Shown one piece after another: positions 46,185 to 55,505 of a stretch of 64,000 nucleotides of DNA. The position numbers and the translations under genes were made by a program. The notes beneath the pieces are model-generated. The model made no database searches. It was not told where the DNA came from and worked only from the letters and a program-made list of their open reading frames with translations. Each line of letters starts with the position of its first letter. Positions within the stretch are counted from its first letter, which is position 1. The stretch lies in assembly GCF_023028105.1 (NCBI RefSeq), contig NZ_CP095492.1, positions 124,001 through 188,000 on the forward strand. Reading direction: 5' to 3'. This DNA is from Halosolutus gelatinilyticus (GTDB lineage: Archaea > Halobacteriota > Halobacteria > Halobacteriales > Natrialbaceae).

Positions 46185-47255
46185 ATGCGACCGCTCAATG
46201 TCGGTATCATCGGGTGCGGAACGATCGCCAGGCGTCACGCGGATCGGCTGACCGAACTCGGAGAAGACATCGCCGGCGTCGCCGATATCAACCCGGATGC
46301 CCGGAGCGACTTCGCGGCCGCGTACGACGTCCCGGAGACGTACGAGCGCTACGAGACGATGATCGCGGACCTGTCGCTCGACCTCGTCGTCGTCGCGGTA
46401 CCGAACTTCCTGCACGCCGGCTGCGCGATCGCGGCACTCGAGGACGACACGGACGTGTTCGTCGAGAAGCCGCTCGCGGACGACCTCGATGCGGCACGCC
46501 GGATCGCCGACGCGGCGGCCGACAGCGACGGACGGGTCGTCGTCGGATTCGTCAGGGGGTTCTCGGAGTGGTTCCGGGATCTCGACGCCCGGGCGACCGA
46601 CGGCGAGTTCGGCGAGATTTACGACGTCGACGTCGAGTACGTCCGGCGACGGGGGATTCCTCAGCTAGGAAGCTGGTTCACCCGGAAGGACCAGTCCGGC
46701 GGCGGCGTCCTGATCGACGCGGGGGTCCACTTCATCCACCTGGCGCTGTCGTTGCTGGGCTTCCCCGACGTCGAGTCGGTAAGCGCATCGACCGGCGCGC
46801 ACTTCGGAAACAAGGACGACTACACGTACATCTCCATGTGGGGCGGCGATCCGATCGACGGCGCGACGTTCGACACCGAAGACTACGCGCGCGGGCTGAT
46901 CAGAACGACGGACGGAGCCACGATCCACGTCCACAGCGCGTGGGCGAGCAACACCGACCCGAGACAGCAGATCCGGGTGCAGGGCAACGAGGCGGGAGTG
47001 ACGGCCGCACACGAGAGTGGGGCCTTCGTCCCGACGATGTACTCGACGGATCGAGAGGCCCTAACGGAAACCGAACTCACGGTCCGGGAGTCCGAAATGT
47101 TCGAGGCGCAGTGGCGGTACGTCACCGACATCGTCCGCGGTGAGCGCGAACACGTCCGAAACACGCTCGAAGAGGGGCTCGTGGTCCAGCGCGTCGTCGA
47201 GGCGATGTACGAGAGCGCCGAGACCGGCCGCGAGGTAGTATTCGCGGAGGACTAG
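46185..47255 (+). CDS. Gfo/Idh/MocA family oxidoreductase
   Basis: A 356-residue oxidoreductase. GIIGCGTIARRHADRL is the NAD(P) loop, DVFVEKPLADDLDAA the EKP motif, and GGGVLIDAGVHFIHLAL the catalytic region with His. An ATTTATC box about 28 bases upstream may give it its own promoter besides the upstream operon. It converges with RidA. Confidence 0.9.
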   Translation: MRPLNVGIIGCGTIARRHADRLTELGEDIAGVADINPDARSDFAAAYDVPETYERYETMIADLSLDLVVVAVPNFLHAGCAIAALEDDTDVFVEKPLADDLDAARRIADAAADSDGRVVVGFVRGFSEWFRDLDARATDGEFGEIYDVDVEYVRRRGIPQLGSWFTRKDQSGGGVLIDAGVHFIHLALSLLGFPDVESVSASTGAHFGNKDDYTYISMWGGDPIDGATFDTEDYARGLIRTTDGATIHVHSAWASNTDPRQQIRVQGNEAGVTAAHESGAFVPTMYSTDREALTETELTVRESEMFEAQWRYVTDIVRGEREHVRNTLEEGLVVQRVVEAMYESAETGREVVFAED

Positions 47256-47361
47256 CGGCCGAACCGGGCGACTGCGGGCGCCACCGCCACGCCGAGCGCT
47301 CTTGTATCGACGCTCGATCACACGCCCGCGGAGAAACGGGTGCCCACGCCGGAGGCGGCTC

Positions 47362-47739
47362 TCAGTCCTTCAGCGCGACGACCTCGATCTCGACGCCGAT
47401 GTCGACCGGGAGGTCCTCGACCTGGACCGCGCTGCGGGCTGGATAGGGCTCACTCATGTACTCCTGATACACGCCGTTGATGGCGTCGTAGTTGTCCATG
47501 TCCTGGACGAACACCGTGCTCTTGACGACGTTGTCGAGTGACGTGCCGGCCGCCTCCAGGATTGCGCCGATATTCTCCAGCGTCTGACGGGTCTCGTCTT
47601 CAATGTCCCCACCGATGATCTCGCCGCTCTCGGGGTCGACCGGACCCTGTCCGGAGACGTAGACCTTCCGACCGTCATCGATCGCCTGGGAGTACGGGCC
47701 GATGCTCGCTGGCGCCTCGTCCGTCGAAACCTCTTCCAT
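47362..47739 (-). CDS. RidA (YjgF/YER057c/UK114) family protein
   Basis: A 125-residue Rid protein that hydrolyses reactive enamine/imine intermediates from PLP enzymes. Motifs: SIGPYSQAIDDGRKVYVSGQ, ENIGAILEAAGTSLDNVVKS, YPARSAVQVEDLP with the conserved Arg, and GVEIEVVAL. The start at 47739 gives the family's normal length. It would protect against imines from the two PLP aminotransferases encoded nearby (inference). Confidence 0.88.
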   Translation of the reverse strand: MEEVSTDEAPASIGPYSQAIDDGRKVYVSGQGPVDPESGEIIGGDIEDETRQTLENIGAILEAAGTSLDNVVKSTVFVQDMDNYDAINGVYQEYMSEPYPARSAVQVEDLPVDIGVEIEVVALKD

Positions 47740-47866
47740 AGTACGTCCGACAACTCTCGACCACGGATAAAAACCGTTTCGGTACCGCGTATAGCTGTCG
47801 TGCAGTCGTGAGCGGATCGGCGGAACCACGACACTTATTTCGCAGACTGACGATACGGCTAACGGT

Positions 47867-48568
47867 ATGAGAGTACTTGCAATCGTCGCCCATCCCGACG
47901 ACGCAGATATCTTCTGCGGCGGAACGCTCGCGAAGCACGCGGACCGGGGCGACGACGTCCGGATTATTCACATGACGAGCGGCGAGTACGGCGGCGTCGA
48001 CACGACCGAGGAAGAAATCGCGGCGATCCGCCGCGAGGAAGCCCGGCGGTCCGCCGCGGAACTGGGGTGCGAGTGCGAGTTCCTCGACTTCGAGGACGGC
48101 CGGATCGAGCAGTCCCTCGAAGATCGGCTGACGATCGTCGACGTCATCAGGGAACACCGACCCGACGCCATCCTCACGCACTGCGAAGACGACATGCATC
48201 CCGACCACCGCGCGACGTCGCGGCTCGTCTCGAACGCATACTACATGGCCTCGCTCCCGCTGGTCGAGACGGACCACGAGGCCCACGACCCGGAGAACGT
48301 CTACTTCTTCGGGAAGCCGACGTCGTCGTTCAACCCCAGCGTCTTCGTCGACATCTCCGGCTATCAGGATCGGAAGGAGCGGGCGATCAACCACCACGAG
48401 TCCCAACTCGAGTTTCTGGAGGACCATGGCGGCATCGACGCCGAGTTCGACAACCTGATCAAGGGCGTCCGCTCGGAGACGCGCGTGTTCGGCAAACGCA
48501 CCGGCGTCGAGTTCGCCGAGGGCTTCGTCCCACACCACAATTCGGCGACCGACTACCTCGGCGAGTAA
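47867..48568 (+). CDS. PIG-L/LmbE family deacetylase
   Basis: A 233-residue zinc-dependent N-deacetylase. AHPDDADIFCGGTLAKH holds the metal-binding HPDD, and LTHCEDDMHPDHRATSRL the third ligand (HPDH). Members remove acetyl groups from N-acetylglucosamine-type sugars. The CACTTATTT box about 30 bases upstream supports the ATG at 47867. Alongside aminotransferases it points to amino-sugar handling (inference). Confidence 0.87.
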   Translation: MRVLAIVAHPDDADIFCGGTLAKHADRGDDVRIIHMTSGEYGGVDTTEEEIAAIRREEARRSAAELGCECEFLDFEDGRIEQSLEDRLTIVDVIREHRPDAILTHCEDDMHPDHRATSRLVSNAYYMASLPLVETDHEAHDPENVYFFGKPTSSFNPSVFVDISGYQDRKERAINHHESQLEFLEDHGGIDAEFDNLIKGVRSETRVFGKRTGVEFAEGFVPHHNSATDYLGE

Positions 48569-48699
48569 GCCTGTACTGTACTATCGCCCGTCGGCACCGA
48601 CCGGCGGCGGAGCGTCCGGCGAGACGGCCGACGAACGCGGCGGCGTCCTCGCGGGTCTCTCGCCGATGGGATTAAGTCCTCGTGGTTGGATATCGGAAT

Positions 48700-49062
48700 G
48701 TGAAACGGTACGAGACGGACGTTCGGGACGTCGTCCTCTACGTCGAGAGCGACGACGGCTGGATCGAAATCGGCACGATGGACGACATCTTCGAACTGGT
48801 CGGTGGCGAGACCTACACCCTCTAATACGACGACTAGCAGCGACAAGTCGCGTGGCTCGATACCGACGAGGAGGGCAACCTCACGTTCGACGTAGGGGAG
48901 GTTCTGTCCGAGATGAGCTTCGATCAGGAGTTCGTGACCACCGTCGCGTCGACAGATCTCGACGAAACAGACGACGACGGGTTCTCGCTGCGAACAGCCG
49001 TGTTCGCCGATCTGATGACGCAAATCTGGGATGCGAAGGGAGACCTACAGACAAACGAGTAG
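48700..49062 (+). pseudogene. conserved haloarchaeal-type gene with two in-frame stops
   Basis: From a GTG at 48700 the frame is continuous for 121 codons to a TAG at 49062. It is interrupted by TAA and TAG five codons apart, after WIEIGTMDDIFELVGGETYT. The protein resumes QVAWLDTDEEGNLTFDVGEV and ends LMTQIWDAKGDLQTNE. No insertion or deletion is needed to link both halves, and codon use is normal. The family is not recognised. Two stops so close together suggest a decayed gene rather than readthrough. Confidence 0.55.
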
Positions 49063-49659
49063 TTCGATTGCTGGGACTCTCGCAAGCAATCGTTGGCGAC
49101 TTGCTGTACGGAGCAGATGGCTCCGCGCCGGTCGTCTTTCGGTGCCCGGCGGCAGTACGGAGGCACTTGCCAGGTGACGAACGCCCTTACCGATCCCCCG
49201 AAACGGGTGATCTGCTGACGTACGTCCCTATCCAAACCCCGCTCGACTGGCCAGCCTCTTCGTCGGGGTTGCACTCGCCAGTGCAGGCCTGATCGATCGA
49301 AAACGCATCGTCGGGACAACTTCACGTGGCCACGAATCGCCACTGTCCGGATGGCGAAGAACGCGGTCGACGTAGCAAGGGCGGGAGTGCGATCTGATCA
49401 GTACCGCGAGTTCTTTGCGTACAACGCGCATCGATGGATCGGTCTCTGTGCGGCCAGAAAGTCCGTTTGAAACCGTCATCTCGCCGGTCAAGTGGGCGTT
49501 CGGTTAGGCAGTGTCTGTCCGAATATCGCTCTGTGAATTCCACAAACCCGTCCCGATATGGCCGGTCGACAGCATCAGCTGAGCCGAGAATTACACGTTA
49601 TCTGTTAATTCACCCAAATATTTATATTAAGCGATGAGGTATGATTGTTCGCAGCAGTC
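49063..49659. other. intergenic region with hairpins and possible remnants
   Basis: No intact gene. A hairpin GATTGCT/AGCAATC (49066-49091) follows the pseudogene stop and a second GGAGC/GCTCC hairpin lies at 49110-49124; they may be terminators. The plus strand also reads RLASLFVGVALASAGLIDRK near 49240-49300, which looks like part of a membrane protein, and a 39-codon ORF at 49351-49470 of unknown origin. An A/T-rich stretch precedes the next gene. Confidence 0.4.
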
Positions 49660-51045
49660 ATGAAAGATGATAATAAATTCACACGACGAGACTGGTTGAA
49701 AATGGCCAGTGCAGTCGGAATTGGCGCGGCAACATTTGGATCGACGGCAGTCGCATCCGACGGCCGGTACGACTATGGGTTCGACACTGTCATCAACATG
49801 GTGAAGGTCGGTGCAGACCCGACCGGTGAAGAGCCCGTGACGCCGTTGATCCACGAGCACGCCGACGACAATACGTTGCTATATTTCCCCGAAGGCCGAT
49901 ACAAGTTGACCCAGTATCGGAACTATCCGACCGACGTAGATGAGTTTGATTCAGCCCTCTACACCCGATACGAGAACTTTGGGTTTAGGGGAGACGGTTC
50001 CGGGAAGTCCGTATTCGTCGCACCCGAAGGTCTCGGAAGCGAAGGGGGCTACTTCGATCGACTCTGGTTCGAGGTACGGTACGGTCGCAACATCCTGATC
50101 GAAGGGTTCACCCTCGACGTCACCGCCGAACGGACCGGTGGCCGTTTCCAGCTCGTGCCGTCTGGCGGCTTCGTGATGCGCGACGTCCGCGTGAAAGGTG
50201 TCTTCGATAACCCCCATGGTCCGTTGCTGTTCTGGGTTCTCGAGCCGGACGAGTACGGGCTCGTCCAGAACGTGCGAGCGCCAGACGGAGCCGAATCACC
50301 GACGGAGACGTTCACTACAAACGGTATGTTCGTCAGTCCGCTCACCCGTGGAACGATCACCTTCAGGGACTGCCACGTCGAAGGATTCACAGACAATGGA
50401 TTGTATGCCTCGAATCCTATCGATCCGGCGGCCATCCAGGTCGAAGGCGGCTACTACGCGAACAACAATATCTCCCAGGTCCGACTCGGCACATCCAAAA
50501 GTTACGTGAGGAACGCCCGCGTTGAGGTCACCGAGGACGTCGATACCTGGTACACAACAAATATGCGTGGGATTCGGCAGGCCGACGGTAGCGGTGTCAC
50601 GGTTGACAACTGTGATGTCGTCATGTCCGCCGATGTGGGCTCAAGCGGTGGCATCGTGAGCAACCAAACGTCAGGGGAACTCCATGTCAAGAACACTCGG
50701 ATCCGGACGGATGCACCGTTTGAATCGCCGGCCATTTTCGTCAAATCAAATGAGGGGAACAACTACTCTGGTGGGATCCATGCACAGAACGTGAGTATTA
50801 CCGGTGACGCGGATGGGTGGTCTGCAGTAGATGTTGTCGATCGATCGAACTCCAGTTTCAAAAACGTCTGTATCAAGCAGACCGGAAATGGCCGGGACGG
50901 AATCACGCTGACGCGCTCGAGCGCGACGATCAGCGAGTCTACGATCGATGTGGCCGGTGAAACCATCGTTGAAGAGGAGGGCGAAGCCGAAACCCGCAAC
51001 CTTCGAGAAGGGGGGAGGGGGGGCTGCCAGTCGCCACGACTGTAG
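49660..51045 (+). CDS. Tat-exported right-handed beta-helix protein
   Basis: A 461-residue extracellular protein, paralogue of the one at 25304-26767. Tat motif FTRRDWLKMASAVGIGAATF; mature part begins VINMVKVGADPTGEEPVTPL and LLYFPEGRYKL, followed by beta-helix coils such as FRDCHVEGFTDNGLYASNP and VDNCDVVMSADVG. The tail is AETRNLREGGRGGCQSPRL, like the paralogue's. It is richer in A/T and less acidic than its neighbours, a sign of a different origin. Function as a polysaccharide lyase or hydrolase is likely but unproven. The start at 49660 gives the proper Tat position. Confidence 0.85.
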   Translation: MKDDNKFTRRDWLKMASAVGIGAATFGSTAVASDGRYDYGFDTVINMVKVGADPTGEEPVTPLIHEHADDNTLLYFPEGRYKLTQYRNYPTDVDEFDSALYTRYENFGFRGDGSGKSVFVAPEGLGSEGGYFDRLWFEVRYGRNILIEGFTLDVTAERTGGRFQLVPSGGFVMRDVRVKGVFDNPHGPLLFWVLEPDEYGLVQNVRAPDGAESPTETFTTNGMFVSPLTRGTITFRDCHVEGFTDNGLYASNPIDPAAIQVEGGYYANNNISQVRLGTSKSYVRNARVEVTEDVDTWYTTNMRGIRQADGSGVTVDNCDVVMSADVGSSGGIVSNQTSGELHVKNTRIRTDAPFESPAIFVKSNEGNNYSGGIHAQNVSITGDADGWSAVDVVDRSNSSFKNVCIKQTGNGRDGITLTRSSATISESTIDVAGETIVEEEGEAETRNLREGGRGGCQSPRL

Positions 51046-52163
51046 TCTGAATCACTTTCAGATAACTACCAACACCATCTGGAGGTTGACTTCTTCTACA
51101 AATTTCAAGTATGCACCAGAATTACTGCTGAAATCCCATAATTCAGAGATTATGCAGGGAAGAATTTTCAATATCTTGTACTTTCACTCGACATCGCGAA
51201 GAATACTCTCTTTGTGTGTCAACGCCAGTCGCGACCACGCGATTTCGGTCGCTCCACAACGAGGACACACCGCTGCATCCGAGGAGTGAATCTTCCCGTA
51301 GTCCCGATGCTCATGCAAGGTCCCGTGGCTAGCACTGACTGCCTTTTGAAACGTCTTGCGTACTCTCCTATCCCCTGCGCCCCAATCCAATCGGATCCCT
51401 CCAGAATTTCACCCCCGTAAAATCGGTTAGTGCGAACTGCTGCAGGCGTTTCGAGCGTGGTCGCCCTGCTAGAGGGGGTCTTGTCCGCTGATTGCAGTCG
51501 CGTTGACCGGTCACCATTTCGGGACCGTGAACGATGGGTCGACCGGGAGGCCCACTACGCCGGCGTCCGGAGTTCCATCCCGGGTCGGTGGCGCAGGCAA
51601 AAGACGACCGCGCGCAACGCGGCAACGGCTAGTGAACGCTCGCAGGAGAGTATGGTGGAGAGTAATCGACTCGTCAAATGTAGTTCTGGTTGTTGCCTCG
51701 CGCGGTGTCTGCTCACGCTCCATAAAATCTAACTGGATCTCGATGCTAGATCCTGCGAGGCGGTTGAATTCAGGTATAAGCACCACGAATTCCACCGCCT
51801 CGCTTCTTCAAACTCTAATCTGAACAGCGCCCTCTCAGGACCACTTCGGAGCCACCGATCTGAACCAGGGCACAAACTGGGCCAGAACCCGAGCCCGAGG
51901 TCAGTCGGTGGTCCCTTACTGTGGTCGTCCACGACCAGACAGTAACCAGAAAGGTGTGCAAGACTGATGGACTGCTTCTGGGTGGTGCGCTGCGCAGAGA
52001 TCAGGTTCGCTGGAGGGACTTGGCTCCAGTCACGCACTTCGTCTCATCAGCGGTGTCGCGTTCCGTTGCGTCAAGCCTTCTGTTGCACAATCTTTGACAA
52101 CGGCGTGCTGTTTGAGGGTGCACGGACCCGGCCCTGAAGCTGCAGCGGCGATAGCGACGTAAC
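51046..52163. other. gene-poor region, possible insertion-element scar
   Basis: About 1.1 kb without an intact gene. The minus strand at about 51187-51290 reads AAVCPRCGATEIAWSRLALT then HKESILRDVE, which could be the end of a zinc-ribbon protein. Other open frames here are short and unrecognised. A long inverted repeat at 51757-51801 is listed separately. The stretch is compositionally mixed, in keeping with a decayed mobile element. Confidence 0.4.
51757..51801. repeat. 15-bp inverted repeat with 15-base loop
   Basis: GAGGCGGTTGAATTC (51757-51771) is matched by GAATTCCACCGCCTC (51787-51801), with 14 of 15 positions paired. The hairpin is far stronger than other palindromes in the window. 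It may be a subterminal hairpin of a transposable element of the IS200/IS605 kind or a transcription terminator; no transposase is visible beside it. Confidence 0.5.
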
Positions 52164-52190
52164 CGTTTACTTGAGGTAAACGTTTAAGTG
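52164..52190. promoter_or_regulatory. motif b operator overlapping the IclR promoter
   Basis: CGTTTAC-TTGAG-GTAAACG at 52164-52182 is a perfect 7-bp inverted repeat. Its right arm begins TAAACGTTTA (52178-52187), which contains the TATA-like GTTTAAG about 27 bases ahead of the IclR ATG at 52213. A regulator bound here would block TBP, so autorepression is likely (inference). Confidence 0.65.
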
Positions 52191-52212
52191 AGGCGATGGC
52201 CATACACAGGAT

Positions 52213-53007
52213 ATGCCCCCAAAGCGGCCGTCAACGGATCGCAAAACGGTCAATGCGGTGCAGAAGACGCTCGACATCGTCGAAGCGCTCCAGGAACTCG
52301 AGGGCGCCGGCGTCACCGAGCTCGCGAACCACGTCGGCATAACGAAAGGGACAGTTCACAACCACTTGGCGACGCTCGAGGAGAACAACTACGTCGTGAA
52401 AGACAACGAGGACACCTACCAGCTAGGGTTTCGGTTCCTAGACACCGCCCATCACGCCCGGAACCGGATCGCCATCTACGATACGATCAAACAGGAAGTC
52501 GACAAACTCGCCGAAGAGACGGGGGAGATGGCGCTGTTTTCGGTCGAGGAACACGGGAAAGACGTCTGCATCTACCGGTCGCTTGGCGACCAGGCGGTCG
52601 AAACGGCGCTGTACATCGGCCACCGCTCGTACCTCCACCACACGGCCGTTGGCAAGGCGATCCTGACCCAGATGAGCGAGGACCAGATCGACGAGATCAT
52701 CGATCGATACGGGCTGCCAGCGGTGGCGGAGGGCACGATCACGGACCGCGACGAACTGTTCGATGAACTGGAGACGATCCGCAAGGACGGCGTCGCCTAC
52801 AACCGGGAAGAGACCATCCGGGGGCTCGTCGGCGTCGGCGTCCCGATCCTGCACCACGAGGAGAACATCTACGGCGCCATCAGCGTCATCGGACCGGTCA
52901 ACCGACTCGACGACGAGACCTTGAACGAGGAAATTGTCGAGATGATTAAACAGCGCTCGAACGTCATCGAAGTGAACTCCACGTCCGTGTACAATTCGGG
53001 CCTGTAA
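52213..53007 (+). CDS. IclR-family transcriptional regulator
   Basis: A 264-residue regulator. The winged helix-turn-helix (about 12-75) has VTELANHVGITKGTVHNHLA, and the effector-binding domain (about 85-255) has HTAVGKAILTQMSEDQIDEI, DGVAYNREETIRGLVGVGVP and GAISVIGPVNRL. It is clearly related to but distinct from the regulator at 10580. The leaderless start at 52213 is supported by the TATA position. The overlapping motif b makes it the best candidate for the protein that binds YGTTTTC-N5-GAAAACG sites elsewhere in the window (inference). Confidence 0.92.
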   Translation: MPPKRPSTDRKTVNAVQKTLDIVEALQELEGAGVTELANHVGITKGTVHNHLATLEENNYVVKDNEDTYQLGFRFLDTAHHARNRIAIYDTIKQEVDKLAEETGEMALFSVEEHGKDVCIYRSLGDQAVETALYIGHRSYLHHTAVGKAILTQMSEDQIDEIIDRYGLPAVAEGTITDRDELFDELETIRKDGVAYNREETIRGLVGVGVPILHHEENIYGAISVIGPVNRLDDETLNEEIVEMIKQRSNVIEVNSTSVYNSGL

Positions 53008-53159
53008 GACCGACTCGCTCCGAACTGCGATCACGCGCCGTCGATACCGGGCCGATCGGGGCTCGGCGTCTAGACCAAACGATTATTACCCAGTAACGGA
53101 TCACATTCGAGCATGCATTCGTATCGAGTGATGGGCGATACCGGCTTCAGAGCGAAACT

Positions 53160-54176
53160 ATGACCGGGGCGAGCGACGATCTGCGGGTCGGGATGCTCTC
53201 GGCGGCACATGTTCACGCGGACGCGTATGCGTCTGCCGTTCGGGACGAGTTGGGTGTCCCGCTCGCCGGGGTTAGCGACGACGACCCCGACCGCGGACGC
53301 GAGTTCGCGGAGCGCCACGACACGCAGTATCGAGAACGCGACGACCTCCTCGAAGCGATCGACGCCGCGATCGTCTGCTCAGAGAATACAACCCACGAGG
53401 AGTGGGTCGCCGCCGCGGCGGACGCGGGCGTCGACGTGCTGTGCGAGAAGCCGCTCGCGACCGAGACGGCGACGGCCGCGTCGATCGTCGAGACGTGCGA
53501 ACGCGCGGGCGTCGAACTCGGCGTCGCGATGCCGCTCCGGTTCTCCGAACCGGCGCTGCGAGCCAGGCGCGCCTATGAACGTGGGCGCATCGGCTCGATC
53601 GAGTACCTGGCGGGGACGAACCGGGGTCGGATGCCCGGCGGGTGGTTCACGGACCCCGACGCGGCTGGCGGCGGCGCGGCGATCGACCACACCGTCCACA
53701 TCGTCGATCTCGTCCACTGGTTGACCGACGAGCGCGTCGCCGAGGTGTACGCCGAACTCGACACGCGCTTTCACTCGTTCGACGTCGAGGACGTCAACGT
53801 CCTCTCGATGGAACTGTCCGATGGGGCGGTGTTCACGCTCGACGGATCGTGGAGTCGGCCCGACAAGTGGGACTTCTGGGGCGACGCGACGCTCGATGTC
53901 GTCGGCTCTGAGGGGACGATTTCGGTCGACTGCTTCGACCAGAAGTACAAGCTGACGCGGGACGGCGGTGACGACCCAGGCATCGCGTCGGTGTTCTGGG
54001 GGTCAGATCCCAACGCCGGCCTGATCCGCGACTTCGCCGACGCGGTCCAAACTGGACGGTCCCCGGAGGTCACGGGGTCCGAAGCGGCGGCCGCCGTCGC
54101 GGTCCTCGACGCAGTCTACGAGTCCGCCGAGCGCAGGATGCCGGTCGAAGTCGAGTACCCAGATCACGTGGCCTAG
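53160..54176 (+). CDS. Gfo/Idh/MocA family oxidoreductase
   Basis: A 338-residue NAD(P)-dependent oxidoreductase. VGMLSAAHVHADAYASAV is a variant Rossmann loop (no GxGxxG, instead SAAHVHA), DVLCEKPLATETATAA the EKP motif, and GGGAAIDHTVHIVDLVHWL the catalytic His region. It follows the IclR gene by about 150 bases and converges with an MDR dehydrogenase. Substrate is unknown. Confidence 0.88.
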   Translation: MTGASDDLRVGMLSAAHVHADAYASAVRDELGVPLAGVSDDDPDRGREFAERHDTQYRERDDLLEAIDAAIVCSENTTHEEWVAAAADAGVDVLCEKPLATETATAASIVETCERAGVELGVAMPLRFSEPALRARRAYERGRIGSIEYLAGTNRGRMPGGWFTDPDAAGGGAAIDHTVHIVDLVHWLTDERVAEVYAELDTRFHSFDVEDVNVLSMELSDGAVFTLDGSWSRPDKWDFWGDATLDVVGSEGTISVDCFDQKYKLTRDGGDDPGIASVFWGSDPNAGLIRDFADAVQTGRSPEVTGSEAAAAVAVLDAVYESAERRMPVEVEYPDHVA

Positions 54177-54321
54177 CGCGCCGGTCGAAGGGAGTTGTTC
54201 GTGCCCGTCGCGAACGTCTGGCGGCCAGTTCCGGGTAGTCGACAGATCATCCCAGCTCGGACGGGCGAGGTTCGATACGGTGTGTGGCTACCGGCGACGG
54301 GCGCGCTGGCAAAGGCCGCTG

Positions 54322-55326
54322 TCACCACTCCAGGAGGACGCCCATCGCGTCCGACCGATCCTCGAGGAGCGCGCCGTAGATCGACGCCGCATCCGCGTAC
54401 TCGGCACGGTGACTGACGAGCGTGTCGACCCGTAGCTCGCCGTCCTGAACGAGGTCGAAGAACAGTTCGGAGTGGCGATGGTTCGTCCACGGGCTCGCCG
54501 GCGTTTCGACGGGTGGGTGCGACGAGTTGTGAGCGCCGATGATCCGGTAACTCGGCGCGTTACAGTGGTCGTGGAAGTCGAATGACGTCTCGCCACGCGG
54601 GCTGCTCAGCACGACGAAGCGACCCTGGTCGCGCAGCACGTCTAGTTCGTCGGTGATCGCGTTCGGATTCCCGGTCACTTCGAAGACAACGTCCGCGAGT
54701 CGGTCGCCGGACGCCTCACGGAGTTCCGTCTCCGGATCGGCCTCGCCGACGTCGACGGGGAGAACGGAGCCGTCTTCGGGAAGGTACTCTAGTCGCCCGG
54801 ACGCGAGATCCAGCGCTGCGACGGGCCGGGCGCCCGCGAGGCGACAGTATCGGACCGCGAACTGTCCCAGGAGCCCGAGGCCGTACACAGCGGCGGTCTC
54901 GCCCCAGGTGAGGTCGCTCCGCCGGACGCCGTTCATGACGATCTCCGCGATCGTGAAAAACGCCGCCTCGTCGTCGGTGACGCCGTCGGGGATCGGACGG
55001 CAGGCGTCGGCGTCGGCGACGGTGTACTCCGCGTGAGAGCCGTAGGTAGCGACCCGCTGGCCCACGTCAACGGCCTCGACGTCGTCGCCAACCTCGACGA
55101 TCTCGCCGACGTTGTTGTACCCGGGATCGAACGGGTAGGTAGCGTGGTTCGCCCACTGCGAGTCGTCGGGGTACTCGCCCGACAGGACGGTGAGTTCGGT
55201 CCCGGTGCTCACGAGCGTGCGGTTGGTTTCGATCAGGACGTCTCCGGGCCCCGGGTCGGGCCGCTGACGGTCCCGGATCTCCACTGACTTCGGTTCGTCG
55301 AATACGATGGTCTCGTTGCTTGCCAT
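54322..55326 (-). CDS. medium-chain dehydrogenase, zinc-free type
   Basis: A 334-residue MDR protein. In place of the catalytic CGSD the sequence has LVSTGTELTVLSGEYP, and the four structural-zinc cysteines are missing. The Rossmann loop is VYGLGLLGQFAVRYC. This branch includes oxidoreductases of unknown specificity encoded in sugar clusters next to Gfo/Idh genes. It converges with the Gfo/Idh gene at 53160. Confidence 0.85.
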   Translation of the reverse strand: MASNETIVFDEPKSVEIRDRQRPDPGPGDVLIETNRTLVSTGTELTVLSGEYPDDSQWANHATYPFDPGYNNVGEIVEVGDDVEAVDVGQRVATYGSHAEYTVADADACRPIPDGVTDDEAAFFTIAEIVMNGVRRSDLTWGETAAVYGLGLLGQFAVRYCRLAGARPVAALDLASGRLEYLPEDGSVLPVDVGEADPETELREASGDRLADVVFEVTGNPNAITDELDVLRDQGRFVVLSSPRGETSFDFHDHCNAPSYRIIGAHNSSHPPVETPASPWTNHRHSELFFDLVQDGELRVDTLVSHRAEYADAASIYGALLEDRSDAMGVLLEW

Positions 55327-55505
55327 TAGCGGGTTACCTGTGACTCACTATCTCTACACGTGCGTAATAAATTTGCCGTGATCGTCACCTCCCCCTCCCG
55401 TGACCGCCACCTACTTGACCGCGTTGAGACATCCGGGAACGTCCTCACCGCGACCCACGGCCGGATCTCTCCGTCGGGGCGCGACGAACTGGTCGTTCCC
55501 ACCGA

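Noticed and set aside
48700-49062. Pyrrolysine or selenocysteine readthrough at the internal stops
   Set aside because: Both TAA and TAG occur five codons apart, and haloarchaea are not known to use either amino acid at such codons. Decay is simpler.
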